A stretch of DNA of 64,000 nt from Deltaproteobacteria bacterium (lineage in GTDB: Bacteria; SAR324; JACQKK01), in contig JAOUEW010000001.1 in the NCBI GenBank assembly GCA_029858505.1, positions 558,001 to 622,000 of the forward strand. The letters run 5' to 3'. Position 1 is the first letter of the stretch. The number at the start of each line of letters is the position of its first letter. Shown piece by piece: positions 54,919-62,844 of the stretch. The translations under genes and the position numbers were made by a program. Below the pieces are notes generated by a model. That model saw only the letters and a list, made by a program, of their open reading frames with translations, was not told the origin of the DNA and did no database searches.

Positions 54919-57573
54919 ATGTTTACCCCCCGTGTTGCCCCTGTGTGGCTAGCCCTGCTGGCCCTGACCAGCGCCCTGTCTAGCTGCAATATCCCCAAGG
55001 CGTACAGGGGAACGGAGTTCCTGCTGCCCACCTGCGGCTACTGCCCAGACATCGCCCCCCCGGCGGCGGTGACCACCCCCGCCAACGTGCCGGTGACCCT
55101 CACCTACACGGTCACCGACACCGACAGCCCGGTGGTGACCCTGGCGGCCGTCAAGGCCCCCACCAAGGGCACGCTCTCGGCGTTTACCCTGGCCACCACC
55201 ACGGGCAACATGACCAGCGGTTATACGTTTACCTTCACGGGCACCTATACTCCTAACACGGCGTTAAGCGGGGCGGATTCCTTCGACCTGCAGGCCACCG
55301 ACAATTCCCCCACCCCCAACGTGTCGCTGGTACCCACGGTGAATGTGACCGTGACTCCCTACCTCACCGGCATCACGGTGGCTCCGGCGAATCCTTTGGT
55401 GCCCAGGGGAACCACCAAGCAATTCAGCGCGTCGGGGGCCTACAACGATGGCATGAATCGCGCTCTGCCAAACGCCTACAACGCCATCACCTGGAGCAGC
55501 GGCACCCCGGCCAACGCCACCATCAACAGCACGGGGCTGGCTTCATTGCCGGCCACCGGCACCATCACGGGCACGTCGGCCATCACCGCCACCAGCGGGC
55601 TCATCTCTGGCAGTGCCACCCTTACCGTGGGCATGCCCACCCTGGTGAGTCTTGCTGTCACCCCTGGCAATGTCACCGTGCCCAGGGGCACCAGCCAGCA
55701 ATTCACCGCCACGGGAACGTTCACCGACAACACCACGGGAGTCATCACCACCCTGATGACCTGGACCAGCGGCACCGCCACCAACGCCACCATTACCGCT
55801 GGGGGGTTGGCCACCGCCATCAACACCGGCAACATCACGGGTACTTCCCTCATCACCGCCACCGACCCGGCCAGCGGGAAGACAGGCACCGCCACCCTTA
55901 CCGTGGGCAACCCCAATCTGCTGTCCATCGCCGTGACTCCCGGCAACGCTGTCAACCTAGCTGGCCTTACCCAGCAGTTCACCGCCACGGGAACCTACTC
56001 CGATACCCAGGCGTTGACCTTGCCCAGCATTTACACCGCCGCCCCCACCTGGTCTAGCAACAACATTGCTACGGCCACCATCAACGCTTCGGGTCTGGCA
56101 TCTGGTGTGGGGGTAGGCACAACGTCTATCACGGCCAGCATCGGCACGGTCGTTTCCCCCGCTACCGTATTATCGGTCAACGCCACTGCCGTCAAATCCA
56201 TTCAAGTGACCCCGGCAACGCGGTCCTTCCCGCAAGGCATGCTGCAAAATTTCGTGGCCATTCTCACGCAGTGGGGCGGCCTCGTGGTCAATGCCACTAA
56301 CACGGTTACCTGGGCCAGCAGTAACATGGCTGTTGCTACGGTGAGCGCCAACGGAATCGCCAGCGGTGTTGCCTCTGGCTCCACCAGCATCACCGCCAGC
56401 AGCGGTGGAGTCATTTCCCAAGCGGTTGCGGTAACGGTGACGGCAGCTCCGGCGGCTACTTTCGCCTATGTGGCCAACATGAGCGGAAATGACGTGTCGG
56501 CCTACAGCATTGCCCCCACAACCGGTGTGCTGACCCAGATTGACGCTGATCCGCTGACGGCAGGCATCCAGAATTATGCGGCGGGCACGATGCCTTCTAT
56601 TATTACGGTGGACCTCACCGGCAAGTTCGCCTACGTGGGAAATTTATCTACCAACAACGTGTCGGCCTACAGCATCGCCTCCACCACCGGGGCCTTGTCA
56701 GCCGTGACTGGATCGCCCTTCGCGGCGGGCTTAGGGGCTTACGGCGCGACGGTGGAACCAACCGGCAGGTTCGCCTATGTGGCCAATCGAAACAGCAACG
56801 ACGTATCGGCCTACAGCATCGACCCCACCACCGGGGTGCTGACTCAGATTGACGCCGACCCGGTGGCGGCAGGCATTCAGAATTATGCGGCGGGCACGCA
56901 GCCTTTTTCCGTGGCGGTGGATCCCACAAGCCAATTCGCCTACGTAACCAACTTTACCAGCAACAACATGACGGCTTTCACCATCGACCCTACCAGCGGT
57001 GTGTTGAAACAGATTGACGCTGACCCACTGACGGCAGGCATTCAGAATTATGCAGCGGGCACGGGGCCTTACATCGTGACGGTGGACCCCACCGGCAGGT
57101 TCACCTATGTAGCCGGCGGCAGCGGAGTGTCGGCCTTCACCATCGCCCCCACCACTGGGACGTTGACAGCCGTGACTGGCTCGCCCTTCGCGGCGGGCAC
57201 GGGGCCTACCTCTGTGGCGGTGGACCCCAGCGGAAAGTTCGCCTACGTATCCAACCAAGCCAGCAACAACGTGTCGGCCTTTACCATCGACCCCACCACC
57301 GGGGTGCTGACTCAGATTGACGCCGACCCGGTGGCGGTAGGCATTCAGAACTTCCCGGCGGGCACGTTGCCTCAATCAGTGACGGTGGACTACAGCGGCA
57401 AGTACGTCTACGTGTCCAACAGTCTCAGCAATAACGTATCGGCCTACAGCATCGCCCCCACCACCGGTGTGCTGACTCAGATTGACGCTGACCCACTGAC
57501 GGCAGGCATCCAGAACTTCCCAACAGGCACGGGGCCTCGGACTGTGACCGTGTGGGGAGGGCTGAGACAGTAG
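54919..57573 (+). CDS. Lipoprotein with Ig-like domains and a seven-bladed beta-propeller
   Basis: 884 residues from the ATG at 54919; the signal ends in a lipobox LSSC, while an in-frame ATG at 54859 would precede it. Domain order: a cadherin-like segment (about 40-150), four BIG2-type Ig-like repeats with VPRGTTKQFSASGAY and ATAxGLAS patterns (about 155-510), then seven propeller blades of the lactonase/YVTN type (GKFAYVxNxxSNNVSAYSI ... TGVLTQID). The last four-fifths of the propeller repeat nearly word for word at the DNA level, for example the block around 56520-56590 against 56830-56900 and 57470-57530. Likely surface-exposed and binding; no catalytic residues are assigned. Confidence 0.88.
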   Translation: MFTPRVAPVWLALLALTSALSSCNIPKAYRGTEFLLPTCGYCPDIAPPAAVTTPANVPVTLTYTVTDTDSPVVTLAAVKAPTKGTLSAFTLATTTGNMTSGYTFTFTGTYTPNTALSGADSFDLQATDNSPTPNVSLVPTVNVTVTPYLTGITVAPANPLVPRGTTKQFSASGAYNDGMNRALPNAYNAITWSSGTPANATINSTGLASLPATGTITGTSAITATSGLISGSATLTVGMPTLVSLAVTPGNVTVPRGTSQQFTATGTFTDNTTGVITTLMTWTSGTATNATITAGGLATAINTGNITGTSLITATDPASGKTGTATLTVGNPNLLSIAVTPGNAVNLAGLTQQFTATGTYSDTQALTLPSIYTAAPTWSSNNIATATINASGLASGVGVGTTSITASIGTVVSPATVLSVNATAVKSIQVTPATRSFPQGMLQNFVAILTQWGGLVVNATNTVTWASSNMAVATVSANGIASGVASGSTSITASSGGVISQAVAVTVTAAPAATFAYVANMSGNDVSAYSIAPTTGVLTQIDADPLTAGIQNYAAGTMPSIITVDLTGKFAYVGNLSTNNVSAYSIASTTGALSAVTGSPFAAGLGAYGATVEPTGRFAYVANRNSNDVSAYSIDPTTGVLTQIDADPVAAGIQNYAAGTQPFSVAVDPTSQFAYVTNFTSNNMTAFTIDPTSGVLKQIDADPLTAGIQNYAAGTGPYIVTVDPTGRFTYVAGGSGVSAFTIAPTTGTLTAVTGSPFAAGTGPTSVAVDPSGKFAYVSNQASNNVSAFTIDPTTGVLTQIDADPVAVGIQNFPAGTLPQSVTVDYSGKYVYVSNSLSNNVSAYSIAPTTGVLTQIDADPLTAGIQNFPTGTGPRTVTVWGGLRQ

Positions 57574-57621
57574 CGGCAAAAGAAAATAGGGTGTGAGTAA
57601 CCCCGTAGTCACCGTAAAACT

Positions 57622-57688
57622 GAAAACCAGCAGGCAGATTCCAGGTCCCTCCCTCCCGGAATTCTGCCCGCTGGTTTTCTTTTTTTTT
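57622..57688 (+). terminator. Rho-independent terminator of the propeller lipoprotein gene
   Basis: GAAAACCAGC with an AGGCAGA extension pairs with TCTGCCC and GCTGGTTTTC across a 20-odd base interior, followed by a run of about nine T. It lies about 50 bp past the stop. Confidence 0.8.
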
Positions 57689-57823
57689 GGGGGAAAGGTG
57701 GTTGAGTCGAACAGCCTGGGTGTTCCTGACATGATTATTTCTTGCTTTCGGAGAACAAAAAGAAGAGAAAGAAAGAAACCAAAAAATATAAAGCCACAGA
57801 ATAGCAAGAAAGGAGCGTGAGCC

Positions 57824-58966
57824 ATGCCTCATTTTCAATATATGTTTTCCGCACGGCGGGCCGGATGGGCGCTGGCGGTTGTGCTGTGCGTTTGGGCTGG
57901 CGGGGCCATGGCGGGCGAGCGGCTTTCCAGGGACAAACTGGTGGATAGCCCCCGTTTTAAGGAAATTGAGAAACGGGTGCTGGAGGAGGATATTCCCTGG
58001 TGGGTTCAAGACAGCCCAGACAAACTGGCCGAATACATCACCCGGGATCTGGACAAAGACGAGGAGAAAGCCTGGGCCCTGTACCGCTGGATTGGGCATA
58101 ACATTACCTACGATTGGGACGCATTCTTGGGGAACTCGGCCCAGTGGTACACCCCCAGCCAAATATTGGATCGCAAGAAGGGCGTGTGCGCCAACTATAG
58201 CACCCTGTTTACCGCCATGGGGCGCACCGCCGGGCTGGAAGTGCAATACATTGAGGGCAACGCCAAAGGATACCCCCTGGCCACCGATGTGCCGGGCGCC
58301 ACGAACCATGCTTGGAACGTGATTAAGATTGGAGAAGAGTGGTATCCCATCGACGTGACTTGGGGTGCTGGCTACGCGCCGGGTGAAACCGACCACCGGG
58401 GGCACCGCTATGCCTTTGAGTCCACCTATTTCCTCACCCCGCCGGAAGAACTGATTTTCAACCACCGCCCAGAAAATCCACGCTGGCAGCTGCTGGAAAA
58501 CGCCGTGACCATGCAGACGTATCTGGACATGCCCGCGGTAACTCCCCGGTTCTTCAAACTGGGGATCAACCTGGACAACGTTCGCAAGCGGGAAGTGGAG
58601 GTGGGCCAAACCTTTACCCTGAAGCTGGAAGCCCCGGAAGATCTGGGCATGATGGCCGACCTGAAGAAAAAAACGGAAAGCGGCAGTACCCAGTTGAAAG
58701 TAAACCGCAGCGGAAAGCAGGTATCCATTCCCTTGGCGTTTTCTGCCCCTGGAACCTACGAGGTAGAGATTTTTGCTGGACGGGGAGGGTTGTATCACGG
58801 CGTGGGATCGTTTTACTTGCTGGCCCAGTTTGAGCCGGGCAAAACGCCTGCCCCCAAGGCAGAACAACCCAAAGCGCCCAAAGCGGTAGAACCGAAGGGG
58901 AAAAAGAAGGGTGCTGCCGGGGCCAAAGACAAGACAACCAAGTCGGCTAAAAAAGAGAAGAAGTAA
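57824..58966 (+). CDS. Secreted transglutaminase-like (kyphoscoliosis-type) protein
   Basis: 380 residues. Signal peptide ends at GGAMAGERL. The papain-like core has the triad Cys in KKGVCANYSTLF, His in NHAWNVIKIG and Asp in YPIDVTWGAG, arranged as in KY/transglutaminase-like peptidases. A beta-sandwich follows (VGQTFTLKLEAPEDL, FSAPGTYEVEIFAGRGG), then a Lys/Ala/Pro tail. Ribosome site GAAAGGAG precedes the ATG. Expected to act in the periplasm or outside as a peptidase or cross-linking enzyme; substrate unknown. Confidence 0.88.
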   Translation: MPHFQYMFSARRAGWALAVVLCVWAGGAMAGERLSRDKLVDSPRFKEIEKRVLEEDIPWWVQDSPDKLAEYITRDLDKDEEKAWALYRWIGHNITYDWDAFLGNSAQWYTPSQILDRKKGVCANYSTLFTAMGRTAGLEVQYIEGNAKGYPLATDVPGATNHAWNVIKIGEEWYPIDVTWGAGYAPGETDHRGHRYAFESTYFLTPPEELIFNHRPENPRWQLLENAVTMQTYLDMPAVTPRFFKLGINLDNVRKREVEVGQTFTLKLEAPEDLGMMADLKKKTESGSTQLKVNRSGKQVSIPLAFSAPGTYEVEIFAGRGGLYHGVGSFYLLAQFEPGKTPAPKAEQPKAPKAVEPKGKKKGAAGAKDKTTKSAKKEKK

Positions 58967-58975
58967 CCAGTGGAG

Positions 58976-59061
58976 TGCCCGGGGCGGGACTCGAACCCGC
59001 ACGGCGCTTGCGCACCAAGGGATTTTAAGTCCCTTGCGTCTACCTGTTCCGCCACCCGGGC
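58976..59061 (-). tRNA. tRNA-Leu (anticodon UAA)
   Basis: 86 nt with a 7-bp acceptor stem GCCCGGG/CCCGGGC, a long variable arm, T-loop GGTTCGAGTCC, and an anticodon stem AGGGA enclosing CTTAAAA, giving UAA. CCA is not encoded. It lies ten bases past the transglutaminase-like gene but on the opposite strand. Confidence 0.95.
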
Positions 59062-59089
59062 TACCATGAGGAGGGCTATGTTGGAAGAG

Positions 59090-59160
<71 letters not shown>

Positions 59161-59237
59161 CTAAACTTGTATTGAACCACCTGGGAAGTTACTAGGATAT
59201 GAACCCGCCGGGGGGGAAGTCAAGAAACCCAAACACA

Positions 59238-59275
59238 AACCGCCTCCGGAAAGCCTGGGCTCTGCGGAGGCGGTT
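59238..59275 (-). terminator. Terminator of the F0 operon (after atpE)
   Basis: An 11-bp perfect stem AACCGCCTCCG / CGGAGGCGGTT with a 16-base loop. In the minus direction a T-rich stretch follows. It lies about 20 bp past the atpE stop. Confidence 0.8.
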
Positions 59276-59295
59276 CGTGTTTTGTGGCGGGAGAA

Positions 59296-59625
59296 TTACA
59301 GCTTGGTGTAAAGCATGAAGGCAATCACCAGAGCGTAAATCACGGCCGATTCCACGAAGGCAATCCCCAGAATCATGGGGGTGAACACCTTGCCGGAAGC
59401 GTTGGGGTTGCGGGCAATGCCAGACACGGCGTTACCGGCGGTGAGGCCGATGCCAATGCCGCCGCCCAGGGCGGCAAAACCGATGGCCACGCCAGCGCCG
59501 ATGGCCAGACCCATTTTGGTTAACTCACCGTTGCCAGAGGCAGCGCCTTCAGCGGCCTGGGCGAACACGGGGGAAGCCAACAGCATCAACGACAGGTTTA
59601 CGAACAGGTTTTTCAATTTGCTCAT
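59296..59625 (-). CDS. atpE: ATP synthase F0 subunit c
   Basis: 109 residues: two membrane hairpin helices (MGLAIGAGVAIGFAALGGGI and the helix with FVESAVIYALVIAF) joined by the polar loop ARNPNASGK. The ion-binding carboxylate is Glu in FVESAVIY. The Gln of sodium-type rings is replaced by Ile (GGIGIGLTAG), so proton coupling is favoured. There is an N-terminal extension with signal-peptide character (NLFVNLSLMLLASPVFAQAA), as in some deltaproteobacterial c subunits. It is last in the F0 operon, before a terminator. Confidence 0.96.
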   Translation of the reverse strand: MSKLKNLFVNLSLMLLASPVFAQAAEGAASGNGELTKMGLAIGAGVAIGFAALGGGIGIGLTAGNAVSGIARNPNASGKVFTPMILGIAFVESAVIYALVIAFMLYTKL

Positions 59626-59650
59626 GGTGTTTTTCCGAGGCAGTTAGGGT

Positions 59651-60367
59651 TTAGTGGGGATGATCCAGCGCGTCTTGAAAATAGACGGCCGCGAGGAGTA
59701 CGAACACGAAGGCCTGGATGCCGGCCACCATCAACCCAAGCCCCAAAAAGGGAATGGGCAGGCCCAGCGCCAGAAACGACGCGAAAATGGTGATCACCTT
59801 ATGATCGCCAAACATATTGCCGAACAAACGAACAGACAGAGACACCGGGCGCATCAGATTGCTCATCAGCTCGATGGGGAAGAGCAGGGGGGTAATCCAC
59901 CAGATGGGCCCCAGGAATTTTTTGATGTATCCAAACCCATGCTCGCGAATGCCAATGAAGTGCGAGGTAAGGTAAACAATGATGGCCAGGGTGAAGGTCA
60001 GGTTGAATTGGTCGGTGGGGGGCAGAAAGCCGGGAATCAGCCCCAGCAGGTTGCTCACCAGAATAAACAGAGAGAACGTGGCCAGCACCATGAACAGCCG
60101 GCCCAGGTGGTGCTGCACCACTCCTTCAAAAAACGAGTGCATGGCCCCCAGGGCAGACTCGGTCATGAAGGTTAAAGAGGCCCGTCCGTCGGGCTCGACC
60201 ATGGCGGCCTTGCGAAAGGGGCGACCTGCCAGCCAGGCGAATACCACCAGCAACGCGGCCACGATCAGGGAGTGAGTTCCCGTGACCGGATCAATGCCGT
60301 ATTGGGCCATGATTTGGGCGACCGGGGCCATCCACATCGGCCCCCACAACACTCCGTGCCCTTCCAT
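59651..60367 (-). CDS. atpB: ATP synthase F0 subunit a
   Basis: 238 residues, five to six membrane helices. The essential Arg is in SLSVRLFGNMFGDH, and partner residues in GIQAFVFVLLAAVYFQDAL are kept. It forms the half-channels next to the c-ring. The start ATGGAAGG follows AGGATATC. It is 25 bp upstream of atpE in a separate F0 operon; subunit b and the F1 genes are not in the window. Confidence 0.96.
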   Translation of the reverse strand: MEGHGVLWGPMWMAPVAQIMAQYGIDPVTGTHSLIVAALLVVFAWLAGRPFRKAAMVEPDGRASLTFMTESALGAMHSFFEGVVQHHLGRLFMVLATFSLFILVSNLLGLIPGFLPPTDQFNLTFTLAIIVYLTSHFIGIREHGFGYIKKFLGPIWWITPLLFPIELMSNLMRPVSLSVRLFGNMFGDHKVITIFASFLALGLPIPFLGLGLMVAGIQAFVFVLLAAVYFQDALDHPH

Positions 60368-60441
60368 GAGATATCCTATCGAAAAAATGAACGTGATCGG
60401 GTTTAATTCCAGGGGTCAGACTTTACACTGCTTATGACTGT

Positions 60442-60990
60442 TTATGTCTTTTCTTTGCCCTTCTTTTTCCCTGTCTTTTTTCCTGCGTCTATCTTCCTCT
60501 TTCGTGCCGTCTTGTCTTTTTCCGGCTTTTTCTCAGATTTTTTCTGACCTGCGGTTTCGCGGCTTCCGTTTGCCCGTTTGGTTTTTTGGTCAGGACCAAT
60601 CGGCAGCAGGGATACCGTGACGGCAGTCAGGGGCATGGCCGACAACCCAGCCAGTAACCCAATGGGATCCACCCCGTATTCGGTGATGCCCAAAAACAAC
60701 ACCATCCCGGTGAGAGTCAGCCGAAGCAGGTAAGAAAACGTGAGCCTGCCCTGTAACGCGGATGGCGGGCCATCGGTCGAACCTTGCCCCGGAAGGGGCC
60801 AGGCCCCCTGCAGGGCTGAATGAAGCCCAAAAATGTTGAATCCAACAATCCCACAGCCTATCAATACCGCCCTGAAAAAGTCAACCCCCACCCCCACCCA
60901 GGCCAGGGAGGCCAGGGCGGCGGAATACAGCAGATACACCCCCAAGAATCGGCGCAGCAGGGGGTCTTGAGGAAGGGACAGACGGGCCAT
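60442..60990 (-). CDS. AtpI-like ATP synthase accessory membrane protein
   Basis: 182 residues from the ATG at 60990, two bases after the atpZ stop; a longer frame to 61119 overlaps atpZ and is rejected. About four membrane helices (FLGVYLLYSAALASLAWVGV, AVLIGCGIVGFNIFGLHSAL, and two more), then a strongly basic Lys-rich tail of about 50 residues. Matches the position and general shape of ATP synthase subunit I, which aids c-ring assembly and Mg2+ uptake. Sequence identity to the family is weak by eye. Confidence 0.75.
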   Translation of the reverse strand: MARLSLPQDPLLRRFLGVYLLYSAALASLAWVGVGVDFFRAVLIGCGIVGFNIFGLHSALQGAWPLPGQGSTDGPPSALQGRLTFSYLLRLTLTGMVLFLGITEYGVDPIGLLAGLSAMPLTAVTVSLLPIGPDQKTKRANGSRETAGQKKSEKKPEKDKTARKRKIDAGKKTGKKKGKEKT

Positions 60991-60992
60991 GG

Positions 60993-61241
60993 TTAGTCTT
61001 TGTAGGGGGTGTTCCGATCGTCTTCTTTGAGCTGGCGCAGCAGGCGGGAGAGGTTTTTGATGGACACCCCAATGCCCACGGCGAACCCCCACACCTTGCC
61101 CCAGGGGTCCAGGCCCCAATACTCATCGGCCTTGTTGCCCAGCCACATGCCCGCCAGCAGGGCCATCCCGGCCTCGATGCCCAGGGTGCTGAACCGCAGG
61201 TACTGCCGCATGATGCCGTAATCGTCTTTTTTGTTGGCCAT
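60993..61241 (-). CDS. atpZ: AtpZ-like F0 accessory protein
   Basis: 82 residues with two membrane helices (LRFSTLGIEAGMALLAGMWL and GKVWGFAVGIGVSIKNLSRL) around a DEYWGLDPWG loop, the signature of the AtpZ/AtpI small subunit proposed to help Ca2+/Mg2+ transport or ring assembly. It starts the F0 group, 55 bp downstream of hemL. Confidence 0.85.
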   Translation of the reverse strand: MANKKDDYGIMRQYLRFSTLGIEAGMALLAGMWLGNKADEYWGLDPWGKVWGFAVGIGVSIKNLSRLLRQLKEDDRNTPYKD

Positions 61242-61296
61242 GGGTTCTGGGATGGGAGGGTGCCGCTCCTGGCTGCGGGATTTCTCCCCAGGCGGG

Positions 61297-62595
61297 TTAA
61301 GCCGGAACTTGGGCGGCTTGGGCCATGGCCTTGCGGGCGGCGGCCAGGGTTTTGGCGATGTCGTCCTCGCCGTGGGCCTCGGACACGAACAGGGCCTCGA
61401 AGGCCGAGGGAGCCAAATACACGCCTTCGGCCAGCATGGCCTGAAAGAATGCCACGTAACGCTTGCTGTGGCTGGCCAGGGCCTGGGTATAGTCTTTCAC
61501 GGGCTGCTGGGCGAAGAAGAACCCCATCATTCCCCCGGCGTACAGGGTTTGCAGAGGAAGGTTTTGTTCTTTGGCTGCCTGGGCAAAGCCGTCCATCAGC
61601 CGCTTGCTTTTGGCCTCTAGCCGTTGGAAAAAGCCGGGCTCGCGAATCACCCGCAGGGTGGCCATGCCAGCGGCCATGGCCACCGGATTTCCCGAGAGGG
61701 TTCCCGCTTGGTACACCGGCCCCAGGGGGGCTACTTTTTCCATGATGTCCCGGCGGCCGCCATAAGCCCCCACCGGCATGCCACCGCCGATGACCTTGCC
61801 AAAAATGGACAGGTCGGGCTTCAGGCCCAACAAGCCTTGGGCACCGGTGAGCCCCACCCGGAAGCCAGTCATCACTTCATCGCAGATCAGCACAATGCCT
61901 TCCCGGTCGCACAGGGCCCGCAAGCCTTTGAGGAAGGATTCGTCCGGCCAGATCATGCCCATGTTTCCGGGAATGGCCTCCAGAATCACGGCGGCAATGC
62001 GGCCGGGGTTTTGGGCGGCCAGGGCTTCGACCTGGGCCAGGTTGTTAAAGTCGGCCAGCAGGGTATCGGCGGCCACCCCGGCGGTTACCCCGGCCGAGTC
62101 GGGCACCCCCAGGGTGGTGGCGCCAGAGCCCGCCTTGACCAGCAGGGCATCCACCGCGCCGTGATAGCACCCCGCGAACTTGATGATTTTCTCCCGCCCG
62201 GTGAACCCCCGGGCCACCCGCAGGGCCGCCATGGCGGCTTCGCTGCCAGAACTGACAAACCGAACCAGATCCAACCCAGGCACGATTTCCTTCACCATTT
62301 CGGCCAGGGTGGTTTCCAACTGGGTGGGGGCACCAAAGGAGGTTCCCCGCTCCAGGGCCTCGCGCACGGCGGCCAGAATCCGCTCATCGGCATGGCCCAA
62401 AATCAGCGGCCCCCAAGACCCCACATAGTCCACGTAGGCGTTGCCGTCGGCATCATAGAGCCAAGCCCCCTTGCCCCGCTCGATAAACAGCGGGTTGCCC
62501 CCCACCGATTTAAAGGCCCGCACGGGTGAGTTGACCCCCCCGGGGATGGATTTCTGGGCCCGTTGAAACAACTCGGCGGATCGTTGGGTGTTCAC
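61297..62595 (-). CDS. hemL: Glutamate-1-semialdehyde 2,1-aminomutase
   Basis: 432 residues. Converts glutamate-1-semialdehyde to 5-aminolevulinate for haem synthesis, PLP-dependent. Marks: PGGVNSPVRAFKSVGGNPLF, VRFVSSGSEAAMAALRVARG, GCYHGAVDALLVKAGSG, LICDEVMTGFRVG, and PLP Lys in SIFGKVIGGGMPVGAYGG, then GTLSGNPVAMAAG. Upstream of and co-directional with the F0 genes, presumably in one transcript. Confidence 0.98.
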   Translation of the reverse strand: MNTQRSAELFQRAQKSIPGGVNSPVRAFKSVGGNPLFIERGKGAWLYDADGNAYVDYVGSWGPLILGHADERILAAVREALERGTSFGAPTQLETTLAEMVKEIVPGLDLVRFVSSGSEAAMAALRVARGFTGREKIIKFAGCYHGAVDALLVKAGSGATTLGVPDSAGVTAGVAADTLLADFNNLAQVEALAAQNPGRIAAVILEAIPGNMGMIWPDESFLKGLRALCDREGIVLICDEVMTGFRVGLTGAQGLLGLKPDLSIFGKVIGGGMPVGAYGGRRDIMEKVAPLGPVYQAGTLSGNPVAMAAGMATLRVIREPGFFQRLEAKSKRLMDGFAQAAKEQNLPLQTLYAGGMMGFFFAQQPVKDYTQALASHSKRYVAFFQAMLAEGVYLAPSAFEALFVSEAHGEDDIAKTLAAARKAMAQAAQVPA

Positions 62596-62664
62596 GGTTT
62601 AAGCTCCGGTGAATTGAAAATCAAACGTCAAATTATTTTTGAAATGGGATGAACGGAATAAACG

Positions 62665-62839
62665 GCGCCCCTCCCCTGCCCCCTGGCCGAAGAGTTGTAC
62701 TCTTGCTTCCTTTCAGTCTTTTATTCCGCACGGATTCTATTCTCCACCCATCGGCCTAGGCCGTCTTGTCCCTCCACGATGGGGAGGGACAGGCACCGCA
62801 GGTGCCAGGGAGGGGTGCCGTTTGGAACAACTCGAAGCC
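62665..62839 (-). repeat. Fold-back intergenic repeat, copy E (reverse orientation)
   Basis: Read on the minus strand it gives GGCTTCGAGT (62839-62830), a CCCTCCCC/GGAGGGACAA hairpin, GGCCTAGGCCGATGGGTGGA, GAATAGAATCCGTGCGG and AAAGGAAGCAAG, matching the second half of copy A in order. It is inverted relative to the other copies and lies between hemL and the porin-like gene, whose stop is 6 bp from its end. Confidence 0.65.
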
Positions 62840-62844
62840 AGTGC

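Noticed and set aside
59296-59625. Sodium-type ATP synthase c subunit
   Set aside because: Glu-Ser and the Tyr are present, but the helix-1 Gln needed for sodium binding is Ile.
60442-61119. Longer start for the AtpI-like gene
   Set aside because: It would overlap atpZ in another frame; the ATG at 60990 lies just after the atpZ stop.
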